NCBI GenBank assembly: GCA_902557775.1
Contig: CACEBD010000001.1
Span: forward strand, 1-64,000
Length of the DNA stretch: 64,000 nucleotides
Reading direction: 5' to 3'
Source of the DNA: an uncultured Pelagibacteraceae bacterium
GTDB lineage: Bacteria > Pseudomonadota > Alphaproteobacteria > Pelagibacterales > Pelagibacteraceae
Below, one piece after another: positions 18,587-27,350 of this stretch. Positions within the stretch are counted from its first letter, which is position 1. Each line of letters opens with the position of its first letter. The notes beneath the pieces are model-generated. The model worked only from the letters and a program-made list of their open reading frames with translations. It did not search any database and was not told the DNA's origin. The position numbers were made by a program, and so were the translations under genes.

Positions 18587-19480
18587 ATGGAACTTCCAGT
18601 TATAAATCACCCTGATTACGTAGCAAAAATAAATGATGATAATAAATTTCCTATTAAAAAATTTGGTGCATTAGCTAACCATCTTTTAGAAACTGATGTT
18701 GTAAAAAAATTTCATATACCTAAAGAGTGTTCTATAGAGACTATGAAAACTTCTCACTCTTTAAAATACATTAATGATATTAAAAATAAGACACTTGATG
18801 TCAAAGCACAAAAAAAAATTGGATTCCCAATTAATGATAGTGTTGTGAGAAGATCTTTTGTAGCAACTGGGGGCACTGTTTTGGCAAGTAAATTAGCTTT
18901 AGACTCAAAGCTTGCTTGTAATACTGCAGGAGGCAGTCATCATGCAACTTTTGATTTTGGAGCAGGATATTGTGTTTTTAATGACACTGCAGTTGCAGCA
19001 AATTATTTGAAAAATAAAAGATATGCTAAAAGAATCTTGATTTTAGATCTAGATGTTCATCAAGGTAATGGTAATTCAGAAATATTTCAAAATGACAAAA
19101 ATGTTTTAACTTTTAGTATGCATTGTGCCTCAAATTACCCTGCGAAAAAATCTAAAAGCGATATTGATATCGAGCTACGAGATAATATGGAAGACGATGA
19201 ATATCTAAATATTTTAAGTAAAAACTTAAAAAAGTTAAACCAGAACAAATATGATTTTGTGTTTTACGTTGCAGGAGTTGATATTCATCATAATGACAGA
19301 TTAGGAAAACTTAAAATTACTGATGAGGGTATTAATAAAAGAGATCGAATTGTAATTGAAAACTTTTACTCAAAAAATATTCCTTTGTGTGGTGTTCTAG
19401 GTGGAGGTTACAATAAAAGTTTTGATAAACTTATAGAGCTTCATTCAATGTTGCACAAAAACTGTGCTGAATATTTTTAA
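18587..19480 (+). CDS. Histone deacetylase / acetylpolyamine amidohydrolase family protein
   Basis: Zinc-dependent deacetylase of the arginase/deacetylase fold, 297 residues from ATG 18587. The catalytic dyad and zinc ligands are visible in NTAGGSHHATFDFGAGYCVFN (shown in part), LILDLDVHQGNGNSEIF and AGVDIHHNDRLGKLKIT. The upstream in-frame ATG at 18536 lies inside the thiolase gene and adds a non-homologous stretch, so the ATG 14 bp after the thiolase stop is preferred. Bacterial members remove acetyl groups from acetoin-related proteins, polyamines or AcuC targets; the substrate is not determinable here. Confidence 0.88.
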   Translation: MELPVINHPDYVAKINDDNKFPIKKFGALANHLLETDVVKKFHIPKECSIETMKTSHSLKYINDIKNKTLDVKAQKKIGFPINDSVVRRSFVATGGTVLASKLALDSKLACNTAGGSHHATFDFGAGYCVFNDTAVAANYLKNKRYAKRILILDLDVHQGNGNSEIFQNDKNVLTFSMHCASNYPAKKSKSDIDIELRDNMEDDEYLNILSKNLKKLNQNKYDFVFYVAGVDIHHNDRLGKLKITDEGINKRDRIVIENFYSKNIPLCGVLGGGYNKSFDKLIELHSMLHKNCAEYF

Positions 19481-19487
19481 TTGGTCC

Positions 19488-19523
19488 TGGCTCTAGATGA
19501 CTTGAATTTAGGGACTAGAGCCA
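19488..19523. terminator. Hairpin between convergent genes
   Basis: TGGCTCTAG (19488-19496) and CTAGAGCCA (19515-19523) form a 9-bp stem with an 18-nt loop between two convergent stops. It could end transcription from both sides, but neither strand has a clear T-run after the stem. Confidence 0.45.
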
Positions 19524-19581
19524 AGATTAATTTAATCATATAAAATTTAAGAATTTAATTTAATTAATATTTCTGACGCAC

Positions 19582-21507
19582 TTATTTAAGCTGTGGTAGA
19601 TTCGCAAAAAACTCGAGAGACTCTGGATTGGCTATAGCTTCTTTATTATTTATTTTTTCACCATTAATTACTTGTCGCACTGCTAACTCTACAATTTTTC
19701 CGCTTTTAGTTCTTGGAATCTCTGGGACTTTTATAATTATTGAAGGAACATGTTTTGGAGAGCAGTTTTTTCTTATTCTTGATTTTATTGATTTAATTTT
19801 TTCTTCATCTATTGCCTGGTCATTTTTAGTTGTAACGAACAAAATAACTCTCACGTCATCATTGAAGTCTTGACCCACAACTAGACCTTCAGTTATAAAA
19901 TCTATGTCCTCCACTTGCTGGTAAATTTCAGATGTTCCGATTCTTACTCCCCCAGGATTTAATGTGGAGTCAGATCTACCGCGCATAATAAATCCATTTT
20001 TATTAGTTCTTTCAATAAAATCTCCATGATGCCAAATATTTTTAAATTTTGTAAAGTAAGCTTTGTGATATTTTTGACCATCATCATCTCCCCAAAACTT
20101 AATTGGCATAGATGGAAAAGGTTGTTTAACAACTAGTTCTCCTTTGTCTCCATCTGCAGTACTAATCCCATCATCGGTAAAAACATCGACATCAATTCCC
20201 AAACTTTGCCCTTGGATCTCACCTTTATGAACATTTGAAAAAAGATTTCCAAGTACTAAACATCCAACCAAATCTGTTCCTCCAGCAATGGAGGCAAGGT
20301 GAACATCTTTTTTTATATTATTATATACATATTTAAAACTTTCCTCTGCTAACGGGGAGCCAGTTGAAGTAATAATTTTAATAGAATTTAAATCTAAATT
20401 TTTACTGTTGTACTTTTCGTTCTTAAGATGATCTATATATTTTGCACTAACACCGAATAAATTTATTTTTTTGTTTTGACAATATTCAAGCAAAACATCT
20501 ATCTTAGGATAAACTGGAGCCCCATCAAAAAGAAAAATTGATGATCCTGTAGCAAGCCCTCCTACCAACCAATTCCACATCATCCAACCAGTTGTTGTGT
20601 AATAAAACAACTTGTCATTATCTCTGATATCACAATGTAGCATGAACTCTTTGTTATGTTCGATTAATACATTCCCAGTTCCATGAGTGATACATTTAGG
20701 TTTTCCAGTCGTACCACTTGAAAAAAGAATATAAATTGGATGATTAAATTCAAACCTCTCAAAAGACTCATCTGACTCAATATTTAGGGCCTCTTCAAAA
20801 TCAATAAAATTTTTTAAGCTTTTTTTTTCTTTTTTGTAATAATTAAAAACAACTACTTTCTCAATAGTCGGTATTTGTTTGAGAACTTCATCAACTTTGT
20901 CTAAAATATTAATTTTTTTTCCATTATAAAAATAATAATCACTTGTAATTAAAACTTTTGGCTCAATTTGTTTAAATCTATCAACCACACCTTGAACTCC
21001 AAAATCGGGAGAACATGATGACCATATTATCCCATTTTTAGCACAGGCTAAGAAACTAATTATGGTTTCTATTTTGTTTGGTACATACGCAGCAACTCTA
21101 TCACCTTTTTTTAAACTTAATTTTTTAAGATAATTAGAAAACCTACATACCTTTTCATATAAGTTATTCCAAGTTATATGTTCTTCAAAACCTTTTTCAG
21201 ATAAAAAATTAATAGCTATATCATTTGATTTTTTCTTAAGAATATTTTGCGCATAATTTAATTTTGAGTCTGGGAAAAATTTTGATTTATTGAAAATTTC
21301 ATCTTTTTTAATTATTTCTGATCCTTTGTCTCCTATAATTTTTGAGTAATCCCAAAACTTTGACCAGAACTCTTCGGGATTTTTTACTGACCATTGCCAT
21401 AATTCTTTAAAACTATCTGATGATTTAAAATTAATAAATTTGCAAAAATCTTGCAGGATAGATTCCTGTTTTAATTTTTGAGAAGGTTGCCACAGAGGTT
21501 TGTTCAT
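19582..21507 (-). CDS. Acetoacetate--CoA ligase
   Basis: ATP-dependent acyl-CoA synthetase of the acetoacetyl-CoA synthetase type, 641 residues. The N-terminal LWQPSQKLKQESILQDF block and the C-terminal PRTKSGKIVELAVRQVINGE are characteristic of this branch rather than acetyl-CoA synthetase. The P-loop-like ILFSSGTTGKPKCITHG binds ATP, and the terminal lysine in SGKIVE is the conserved adenylation lysine. It would activate acetoacetate for the nearby thiolase. Its start codon lies inside a 25-bp palindrome. Other short-chain acids cannot be excluded as substrates. Confidence 0.9.
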   Translation of the reverse strand: MNKPLWQPSQKLKQESILQDFCKFINFKSSDSFKELWQWSVKNPEEFWSKFWDYSKIIGDKGSEIIKKDEIFNKSKFFPDSKLNYAQNILKKKSNDIAINFLSEKGFEEHITWNNLYEKVCRFSNYLKKLSLKKGDRVAAYVPNKIETIISFLACAKNGIIWSSCSPDFGVQGVVDRFKQIEPKVLITSDYYFYNGKKINILDKVDEVLKQIPTIEKVVVFNYYKKEKKSLKNFIDFEEALNIESDESFERFEFNHPIYILFSSGTTGKPKCITHGTGNVLIEHNKEFMLHCDIRDNDKLFYYTTTGWMMWNWLVGGLATGSSIFLFDGAPVYPKIDVLLEYCQNKKINLFGVSAKYIDHLKNEKYNSKNLDLNSIKIITSTGSPLAEESFKYVYNNIKKDVHLASIAGGTDLVGCLVLGNLFSNVHKGEIQGQSLGIDVDVFTDDGISTADGDKGELVVKQPFPSMPIKFWGDDDGQKYHKAYFTKFKNIWHHGDFIERTNKNGFIMRGRSDSTLNPGGVRIGTSEIYQQVEDIDFITEGLVVGQDFNDDVRVILFVTTKNDQAIDEEKIKSIKSRIRKNCSPKHVPSIIIKVPEIPRTKSGKIVELAVRQVINGEKINNKEAIANPESLEFFANLPQLK

Positions 21508-21529
21508 ATGAGCTAATTTAGCTCTTATG
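21505..21529. promoter_or_regulatory. 25-bp palindrome over the acetoacetate--CoA ligase start
   Basis: GAGCTAA-T-TTAGCTC (21510-21524) is a perfect 7-1-7 dyad, extended on both sides by CATA/TATG with one mismatch to 25 bp. It covers the ATG (21505-21507) of the ligase and its ribosome-binding region. It may be an operator or an RNA hairpin that occludes initiation; no regulator is identified. Confidence 0.5.
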
Positions 21530-21537
21530 AAATTATC

Positions 21538-21565
21538 TTAATAGATATTTTTTTAATAGATATTT
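21538..21565. repeat. 13-bp direct repeat, period 15
   Basis: TTAATAGATATTT occurs at 21538-21550 and again at 21553-21565, one and a half helical turns apart, in the intergenic region between the acetoacetate--CoA ligase and aceE. It could be a tandem regulator site or AT-rich duplication. Confidence 0.4.
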
Positions 21566-21665
21566 CTGAACAATCTGACCCTGGTTGCTTCTTATTTCTT
21601 TCTTTTTGAACAATAAATTAATTAGCCATTTCATAGCTTATAAAAGCATTCAGAGGTGACAAAAA

Positions 21666-21767
21666 ATGGCAAAAAATGTGTCAAAAGTAGAACTATTCAA
21701 CTTACAAGCGCTATTCTTTCTAGTTTATTATTCAATAACTTTTTTATATGTTCCATCCAGTTTATAA
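21666..21767 (+). CDS. Possible 33-residue upstream ORF before aceE
   Basis: ATG at 21666 preceded by GAGGTGA (21653-21659, 6-bp spacing) opens a frame starting MAKNVSKVELFNLQALFFLV that stops at 21767, 7 bp before the aceE ATG. The product would have a polar start and a hydrophobic second half. The Shine-Dalgarno is better than that of aceE itself. It may be a small membrane protein or a leader peptide that couples translation into aceE. Homology unknown. Confidence 0.4.
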   Translation: MAKNVSKVELFNLQALFFLVYYSITFLYVPSSL

Positions 21768-21774
21768 TAGAGAT

Positions 21775-24700
21775 ATGGCTCAGAATATTTCAGTCCCAGA
21801 TATAGGTGATTTTAAAGACGTAGAAGTAATAGAAATTTTAGTCAAACCAGGTGATCAAATAAATAAAAATGATCCTATAGTTACAATTGAAAGTGATAAA
21901 TCTAGTGTAGAAATTCCATCACCTTCAGCTGGCCAAATTAAAGATTTAAAAGTAAAAATAGGAGATAAAGTATCTGAGGGAAGCTTATTAGCAACTATTG
22001 AAAATGGTAAAGCAGATTCTTCACCAAAACAAGAAATAAAACAAGAAGTTGTTAAAGAAGAATTAATCGAAGAAAAACCAAAAACAAACGGTAATTTAAA
22101 TCCTGTAAAACAAGTTAAAAAGGTTTTTGCAGAGCCAGCCTCAAAAGATGACATTGATCCTATCGAAACAAATGAATGGATTGAGTCATTAAATTCAGTG
22201 ATTGAGTCTGACGGAGCACCAAGAGCAAGCTACCTACTTAATAAAGTAATTGATCAAGCTTATAAATCAGGACTAGTTTTGCCTGATACTAGAACAACTC
22301 CGTATATAAATACTATTCCGCCAGAAGCAGAAGCTAAATCCCCAGGGGACCAAAATATTGAAAAAAAATTAAGAGCAATCATAAGGTGGAATGCAGCTGC
22401 CATGGTCGTTAAGGCGAACAAGAAAAGTTCTGAACTAGGTGGGCACATAGGTACTTTTGCATCAGCAGCAACACTATATGACGTTGGTATGAATCATTTT
22501 TGGAGAGCAAAAAATAATAAATTTGGAGGAGACTTAGTTTATTTTCAAGGTCACTCAGCTCCAGGTATGTACGCAAGAGCATTTTTAGAGGGAAGGCTCT
22601 CAGCAAAACAATTAGATGGATTTAGACAAGAGGTTGGTAAAGATGGTCTATCATCTTATCCTCACCCTTGGTTAATGCCTAACTTTTGGCAGTTTCCAAC
22701 AGTGTCGATGGGTCTTGGTCCTATCATGGCAATTTATCAAGCGCGGTTCTTAAAATATCTAATCAATAGAGGTTTAGTCAAAGATGAGGGAAGAAAAATT
22801 TGGGTATTCTTAGGAGATGGAGAAATGGATGAGCCGGAGTCTATGGGAGCAATCGGTTTAGCTGCAAGAGAAAAATTAGACAATTTGATCTTTGTAATTA
22901 ACTGTAACCTTCAAAGACTTGATGGGCCTGTTAGAGGTAATGGAAAAATTATTCAAGAGCTCGAAGGAAGTTTTAGGGGAACTGGATGGAATGTAATCAA
23001 AGTTATTTGGGGATCTTATTGGGATAAACTTTTGATGAAAGATAAGTCTGGCCTTCTTGTGAAAAGAATGAATGAATGTGTTGATGGAGAGTACCAAGCT
23101 TTTAAAGCGAAGGATGGTTTATACGTTCGAGAAAAATTCTTTGGTAAGTATCCTGAACTAAAAGAAATGGTATCTACTATGACAGATAAAGACATTTGGA
23201 GATTAAATAGAGGAGGCCATGATCCTCATAAAGTCTACGCTGCCTACCATTCAGCAATGCAACACACTGGTTCTCCAACTGTTATTCTTGCTAAAACTAT
23301 TAAAGGTTATGGTATGGGAAAATCTGGTGAAAGTATTAATACAACGCACCAACAAAAAAAATTAGATGAGGAGGATTTACTTTATTATAGAGATAGATTT
23401 GGCGTACCTCTCACAGATAAACAGGTAAAAAATATTGAGTATTACAAACCAGATGAAAATTCTGAAGAAATTAAATATCTAAAAGACCAAAGAATAAAGC
23501 TTGGTGGTTTTATTCCAGAAAGATCTTCATTCGCAAAACAAATAAAAGCTCCGCCTAAGGAAATTTTCGATAACTTTATGAAATCTACAGGAGATAAAGA
23601 AATGTCAACTACGATGGCATTAGTTAGAATGCTTACTGCATTATTAAGAGATAAAAATATATCACCAAGATTAGTTCCTATCATCCCCGATGAAGCAAGA
23701 ACTTTTGGGATGGAAGGTTTTTTCCAAAAAATAGGAATATATGCTCATGAGGGTCAAAAATATGAGCCTGTAGATTCAGAGCAGTTAAGCTCATACAGGG
23801 AAGATAAAAGCGGCCAAGTATTAGAAGAGGGAATAAATGAATCAGGAGCAATGTCATCTTGGATTGCAGCAGGTACTGCTTACACAAATCACGATTTAGA
23901 AATGATACCGATTTATATTTTTTACTCTATGTTTGGTTTTCAAAGGGTTGGGGATTTGGCTTGGGCCGCTGGGGATTCTCAAGCAAGAGGTTTCTTGATT
24001 GGGGCTACTGCAGGGAGAACTACTTTAGCTGGAGAAGGACTTCAACACCAAGATGGTCATAGTCATTTACTTGCATCAAATATTCCTAACTGTATTAGTT
24101 ATGATCCTACGTTTGCTTATGAAATGGCTGTAATATTAAGAGATGGACTAAAAAGAATGCATGAGAAAAAAGAAAATATTTTCTACTACATCACTGCAAT
24201 GAATGAAAATTATTCTCACCCAGAAAAGCCAAAGGGTTCAGATGAAGGAATTTTAAAGGGAATGTATTTATTTAAAGAAAATAATAACAAGAATAAAACT
24301 AAAGTGCAGCTTTTAGGTTCAGGAACAATTTTAAGAGAAATAATTGCTGCTGCAGAAATTTTATCAAAAGATTATGGTGTAGACTCTGATGTATGGAGCG
24401 TTACTAGCTTCAATGAATTAAGAAAAGACGGTATGGAAACTGAGAGATGGAACTTACTAAATCCAAATGAAAAAAAGAAAAAATCATATGTTCAAAAGTG
24501 TTTAGAAAAAACAGATGGACCAGTTATTGCTGCATCAGATTACACTAGATCATTTTCAGATCAAATAAGACCTTACACAGAAAAACCATTTTACTCTTTA
24601 GGTACAGATGGTTATGGAAGAAGTGATACCAGAAAAAATTTAAGAAAGTTTTTTGAGGTCGATAAAGAACATATAGTTGCCTATACATTAAGTGCTTTAG

Positions 24701-24792
24701 CAAAAGAACAATTGATTGAGACCAAGAAAGCTGAAAGTGCGATCAAAAAGTTTAAGATTAATAAAGATAGAGATTTTCCATCTAATTTATAA
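21775..24792 (+). CDS. aceE: Pyruvate dehydrogenase E1 (homodimeric) with N-terminal lipoyl domain
   Basis: Thiamine-diphosphate E1 that decarboxylates pyruvate and acetylates lipoyl groups. From ATG 21775 it is 1005 residues, about 110 longer than typical AceE. The extra part is an N-terminal lipoyl domain (residues 4-75, lipoyl Lys42 in IESDKSSVEIPS) and a Glu/Lys-rich linker to about 125. The E1 core follows, with the ThDP motif GDGEMDEP near 348 and NCNLQRLDGPVRGNG. The upstream in-frame ATG at 21748 overlaps the small ORF and adds nine unconserved residues. The lipoyl domain closely resembles that of the adjacent AceF. aceF starts 2 bp downstream. Confidence 0.95.
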   Translation: MAQNISVPDIGDFKDVEVIEILVKPGDQINKNDPIVTIESDKSSVEIPSPSAGQIKDLKVKIGDKVSEGSLLATIENGKADSSPKQEIKQEVVKEELIEEKPKTNGNLNPVKQVKKVFAEPASKDDIDPIETNEWIESLNSVIESDGAPRASYLLNKVIDQAYKSGLVLPDTRTTPYINTIPPEAEAKSPGDQNIEKKLRAIIRWNAAAMVVKANKKSSELGGHIGTFASAATLYDVGMNHFWRAKNNKFGGDLVYFQGHSAPGMYARAFLEGRLSAKQLDGFRQEVGKDGLSSYPHPWLMPNFWQFPTVSMGLGPIMAIYQARFLKYLINRGLVKDEGRKIWVFLGDGEMDEPESMGAIGLAAREKLDNLIFVINCNLQRLDGPVRGNGKIIQELEGSFRGTGWNVIKVIWGSYWDKLLMKDKSGLLVKRMNECVDGEYQAFKAKDGLYVREKFFGKYPELKEMVSTMTDKDIWRLNRGGHDPHKVYAAYHSAMQHTGSPTVILAKTIKGYGMGKSGESINTTHQQKKLDEEDLLYYRDRFGVPLTDKQVKNIEYYKPDENSEEIKYLKDQRIKLGGFIPERSSFAKQIKAPPKEIFDNFMKSTGDKEMSTTMALVRMLTALLRDKNISPRLVPIIPDEARTFGMEGFFQKIGIYAHEGQKYEPVDSEQLSSYREDKSGQVLEEGINESGAMSSWIAAGTAYTNHDLEMIPIYIFYSMFGFQRVGDLAWAAGDSQARGFLIGATAGRTTLAGEGLQHQDGHSHLLASNIPNCISYDPTFAYEMAVILRDGLKRMHEKKENIFYYITAMNENYSHPEKPKGSDEGILKGMYLFKENNNKNKTKVQLLGSGTILREIIAAAEILSKDYGVDSDVWSVTSFNELRKDGMETERWNLLNPNEKKKKSYVQKCLEKTDGPVIAASDYTRSFSDQIRPYTEKPFYSLGTDGYGRSDTRKNLRKFFEVDKEHIVAYTLSALAKEQLIETKKAESAIKKFKINKDRDFPSNL

Positions 24793-24794
24793 AT

Positions 24795-26054
24795 ATGGCT
24801 AGTACAAAAATTTTAGTTCCAGATATGGGTGACTTTAAGGATGTAGAGATTATTGAAGTTCTAGTTAAAGAGGGTCAACAAATAAAAAAAAATGATTCTC
24901 TTATTACATTGGAAAGTGACAAATCAAGCGTTGAGGTACCCTCCACTCACGAGGGAGTTATTGAAAAAATAAATGTTAAAGTAGGAGATAAAGTTAATAA
25001 GGGAGACTTAATTCTTAGTCTGAATGCAGAAAGTGCTACTGAGGAAAAAAAAGAAGCAGTCAGTGAGAAAAAAAAAGTAGAAAAGACAGAAATAAAAGAA
25101 ATCAAACCTCAAAAACCAAAAGAAATAATTCCTATAGCGCCTACATCACAAACAAGCAGTAAGTCAGCTAGTCCAAAAGTTAGAAAATTTGCAAGAGAGT
25201 TAGGTGCCAATATAGTTGAAATACCTGGATCTCAAAGGAGTGGGAGAGTTTCCGAGGAAGATGTTAAAAATTTTGTAAGATCTCAGGTTACAGTCAGCGG
25301 TGGGAAAATAGAAAAGAAAGTTCATAAAGAAGAGTATCCGCACGAAGAGTTTGGTGAGATCGAATTAAAAGATATACCTAGAGTGAAAAGATTATCCGGT
25401 CCTCACTTAGTAAGATCTTGGACTGAAATTCCCCATGTCACACAGCATGATGAAGTTGATATAACAGAAATGGAGCAATTTAGATCATCATTATATGATT
25501 ACTATACTGGTGAGAAAATAAAAGTAACGCCTCTTGCTTTTATAGCAAAAGCACTTGTAAGTGCTCTGAAGAAATTTCCAAATTTTAATTCTTCGATTGA
25601 CAGTGCTAACGATAAAATTATTTATAAAAAATATTTTCACGTTGGTTTTGCAGTAGATACCCCTCATGGATTAATGGTGCCTAAAATAAGAGATGTTGAT
25701 CAAATGAGTATAAAAGAAATTGGAAGTGCTTTAAGAAAAACAAGTAGGCTTTGCAGAGATTTAAAAATTGATAAGAAGGAATTTTTTGGTGGCTCAATGA
25801 CGATATCAAGCTTGGGTGGTATTGGAGGTACTTTCTTTACCCCAATAATAAATCCTCCTGAAGTAGCGATACTTGGAGTTGGAAAAAGTTTTGATAGATT
25901 AGTAAAAGTTAAAGACAAATTTGTTTCAAGAAAAATTTTACCAATTTCACTTTCATACGACCATAGAATAATTGATGGCGCTGAGGGTGCTAGGTTCTGC
26001 GTTTATCTCGGTAAATGCCTTGGCAAAGACTTTGCTTTCAAGCTTGCTGTATAG
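24795..26054 (+). CDS. aceF: Dihydrolipoamide acetyltransferase (PDH E2)
   Basis: E2 core of the pyruvate dehydrogenase complex: transfers the acetyl group from lipoyl-lysine to CoA. The 419 residues contain one lipoyl domain (Lys43 in LESDKSSVEVPS), a charged linker, the peripheral-subunit-binding domain (SPKVRKFARELGANIVEIPG, about 122-158) and the catalytic domain ending in the SYDHRIIDGAEGARF motif (His near 390). With a single lipoyl domain it is short for a gammaproteobacterial-type AceF, and the lipoyl domain on AceE may compensate. No E3 (lpd) gene is adjacent. Confidence 0.96.
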   Translation: MASTKILVPDMGDFKDVEIIEVLVKEGQQIKKNDSLITLESDKSSVEVPSTHEGVIEKINVKVGDKVNKGDLILSLNAESATEEKKEAVSEKKKVEKTEIKEIKPQKPKEIIPIAPTSQTSSKSASPKVRKFARELGANIVEIPGSQRSGRVSEEDVKNFVRSQVTVSGGKIEKKVHKEEYPHEEFGEIELKDIPRVKRLSGPHLVRSWTEIPHVTQHDEVDITEMEQFRSSLYDYYTGEKIKVTPLAFIAKALVSALKKFPNFNSSIDSANDKIIYKKYFHVGFAVDTPHGLMVPKIRDVDQMSIKEIGSALRKTSRLCRDLKIDKKEFFGGSMTISSLGGIGGTFFTPIINPPEVAILGVGKSFDRLVKVKDKFVSRKILPISLSYDHRIIDGAEGARFCVYLGKCLGKDFAFKLAV

Positions 26055-26077
26055 ATCAAATTAAATTAGTAAGGGTC

Positions 26078-26980
26078 ATGAAGAATAATTTAATCCCTAT
26101 ATCTTGTGCCCTTGCGTGTTCTTTTCTTTGGGGAACAACTTTTGTTGCCCAAGATACAGGAATGGACTTCATTGGACCTTATACATTTTGTGCTGTTAGA
26201 TTATTTTTAGGATTTTTGGGATTATTGCCTTTTTTTATATATTTTGAATTTAATGAAATTAAAAAAATTAATTTTAATTTAAAAAAAGTCTTTTTCTTTA
26301 CATTAATACTAGGCTCAATTTTTGGAATGGCAAATATACTTCAGCAAGTTTCGCTTCTTTATACGGACATTGCTAACTCTGCAGTCTTTACTGTTCTTTA
26401 TGTTGTCATAGTCCCGTTGATTTCGTATTTTATTTTTTCAATAAAAATTCACCCATCTATTTGGCCTTCCGTTACGCTTTGTTTAATAGGTGGATTGCTT
26501 TTAAGTGAAATTAAAAATTATGATGTAAGATTTGGTGATATGCTAGTCATCATAGGAGCGTTTTTTTGGGCTTTTCACATAATCTTTATTTATAAAGTTT
26601 TGAAAATTTTTAATTTTCCAATAGCAATTGCAACTTTTCAATGTTTAGTTGCAGGTATATTTTGTTCTTTCCCTGCTTTAACTTTTGAGACAGTGACAAT
26701 CAATTTAATTTCAAAAGAAATTACAGAATTACTTTACGCTGGAATTTTATCTAGTGGAGTTGCTTTTATGCTTCAAGCATATGCTCAAAGAGTTTTATCT
26801 CCTGCATCTGTAGCAATTATATTTTCTCTTGAGGGAGTGTTTGCTTCAATTTTTGGATGGATACTTTTAAATCAGTTTTTAAGTGAAATAAAAGTGTTTG
26901 GAATAATGATTATTTTATTAGCAGTAATATTTTCACAATTAATACCAATTTATGGTAAAAAAAATTATGGACGAATCTAA
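26078..26980 (+). CDS. DMT-superfamily (EamA) transporter
   Basis: Inner-membrane transporter with about ten hydrophobic spans arranged as two EamA repeats, 300 residues. The N-terminal repeat begins CSFLWGTTFVAQDTGMDFIGP and the second ends SPASVAIIFSLEGVFASIFGW, both typical of drug/metabolite exporters. ATG 26078 is chosen because AAGGG lies 4 bp upstream; an earlier in-frame ATG (26015) is inside aceF. Substrate unknown, perhaps an amino acid or other small metabolite. Confidence 0.87.
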   Translation: MKNNLIPISCALACSFLWGTTFVAQDTGMDFIGPYTFCAVRLFLGFLGLLPFFIYFEFNEIKKINFNLKKVFFFTLILGSIFGMANILQQVSLLYTDIANSAVFTVLYVVIVPLISYFIFSIKIHPSIWPSVTLCLIGGLLLSEIKNYDVRFGDMLVIIGAFFWAFHIIFIYKVLKIFNFPIAIATFQCLVAGIFCSFPALTFETVTINLISKEITELLYAGILSSGVAFMLQAYAQRVLSPASVAIIFSLEGVFASIFGWILLNQFLSEIKVFGIMIILLAVIFSQLIPIYGKKNYGRI

Positions 26981-27344
26981 TAAAGGATTTATGAAACATC
27001 TCGGCGGGTTAGAGCTAAAAAAAATTAGCGAAACTCAATATGAGTTTACAGTAGAGGTCAAAGAAATTCATTTAAACACTGGTAAAATTGCACATGGTGG
27101 GTTCCTCTCTACTATTGCTGATACTGGTATGGGGACTGCTGCACATAAAGTTGCCGGGGACAAGAGATGTGTAACAATTAATTTAGATATGAAATTTATC
27201 TCAGTAGGCCAACTTGGCGATAAACTTATTGGGAAAGTGAAAATATTAAAAAAAACTAAAACACTAATTTTTATTTCTTGTGAAATTTCTAATTCAAGCG
27301 ACATAGTAGCCTCTGCAAGTGGAACTTGGAAAATACTACAGTAG
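26967..27344 (+). CDS. PaaI-like hotdog-fold thioesterase
   Basis: Small acyl-CoA thioesterase of the hotdog fold, 125 residues from ATG 26967 (130 if ATG 26952 is used; neither has a clear ribosome-binding site). The motif KIAHGGFLSTIADTGMGTAAH is the PaaI/YbgC-type active-site segment, and CVTINLDMKFI the following strand. It overlaps the transporter stop by 14 bp and lies 6 bp before the FG-GAP gene. Substrate unknown; PDH-locus context gives no decisive hint. Confidence 0.85.
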   Translation: MDESNKGFMKHLGGLELKKISETQYEFTVEVKEIHLNTGKIAHGGFLSTIADTGMGTAAHKVAGDKRCVTINLDMKFISVGQLGDKLIGKVKILKKTKTLIFISCEISNSSDIVASASGTWKILQ

Positions 27345-27350
27345 TATTTA

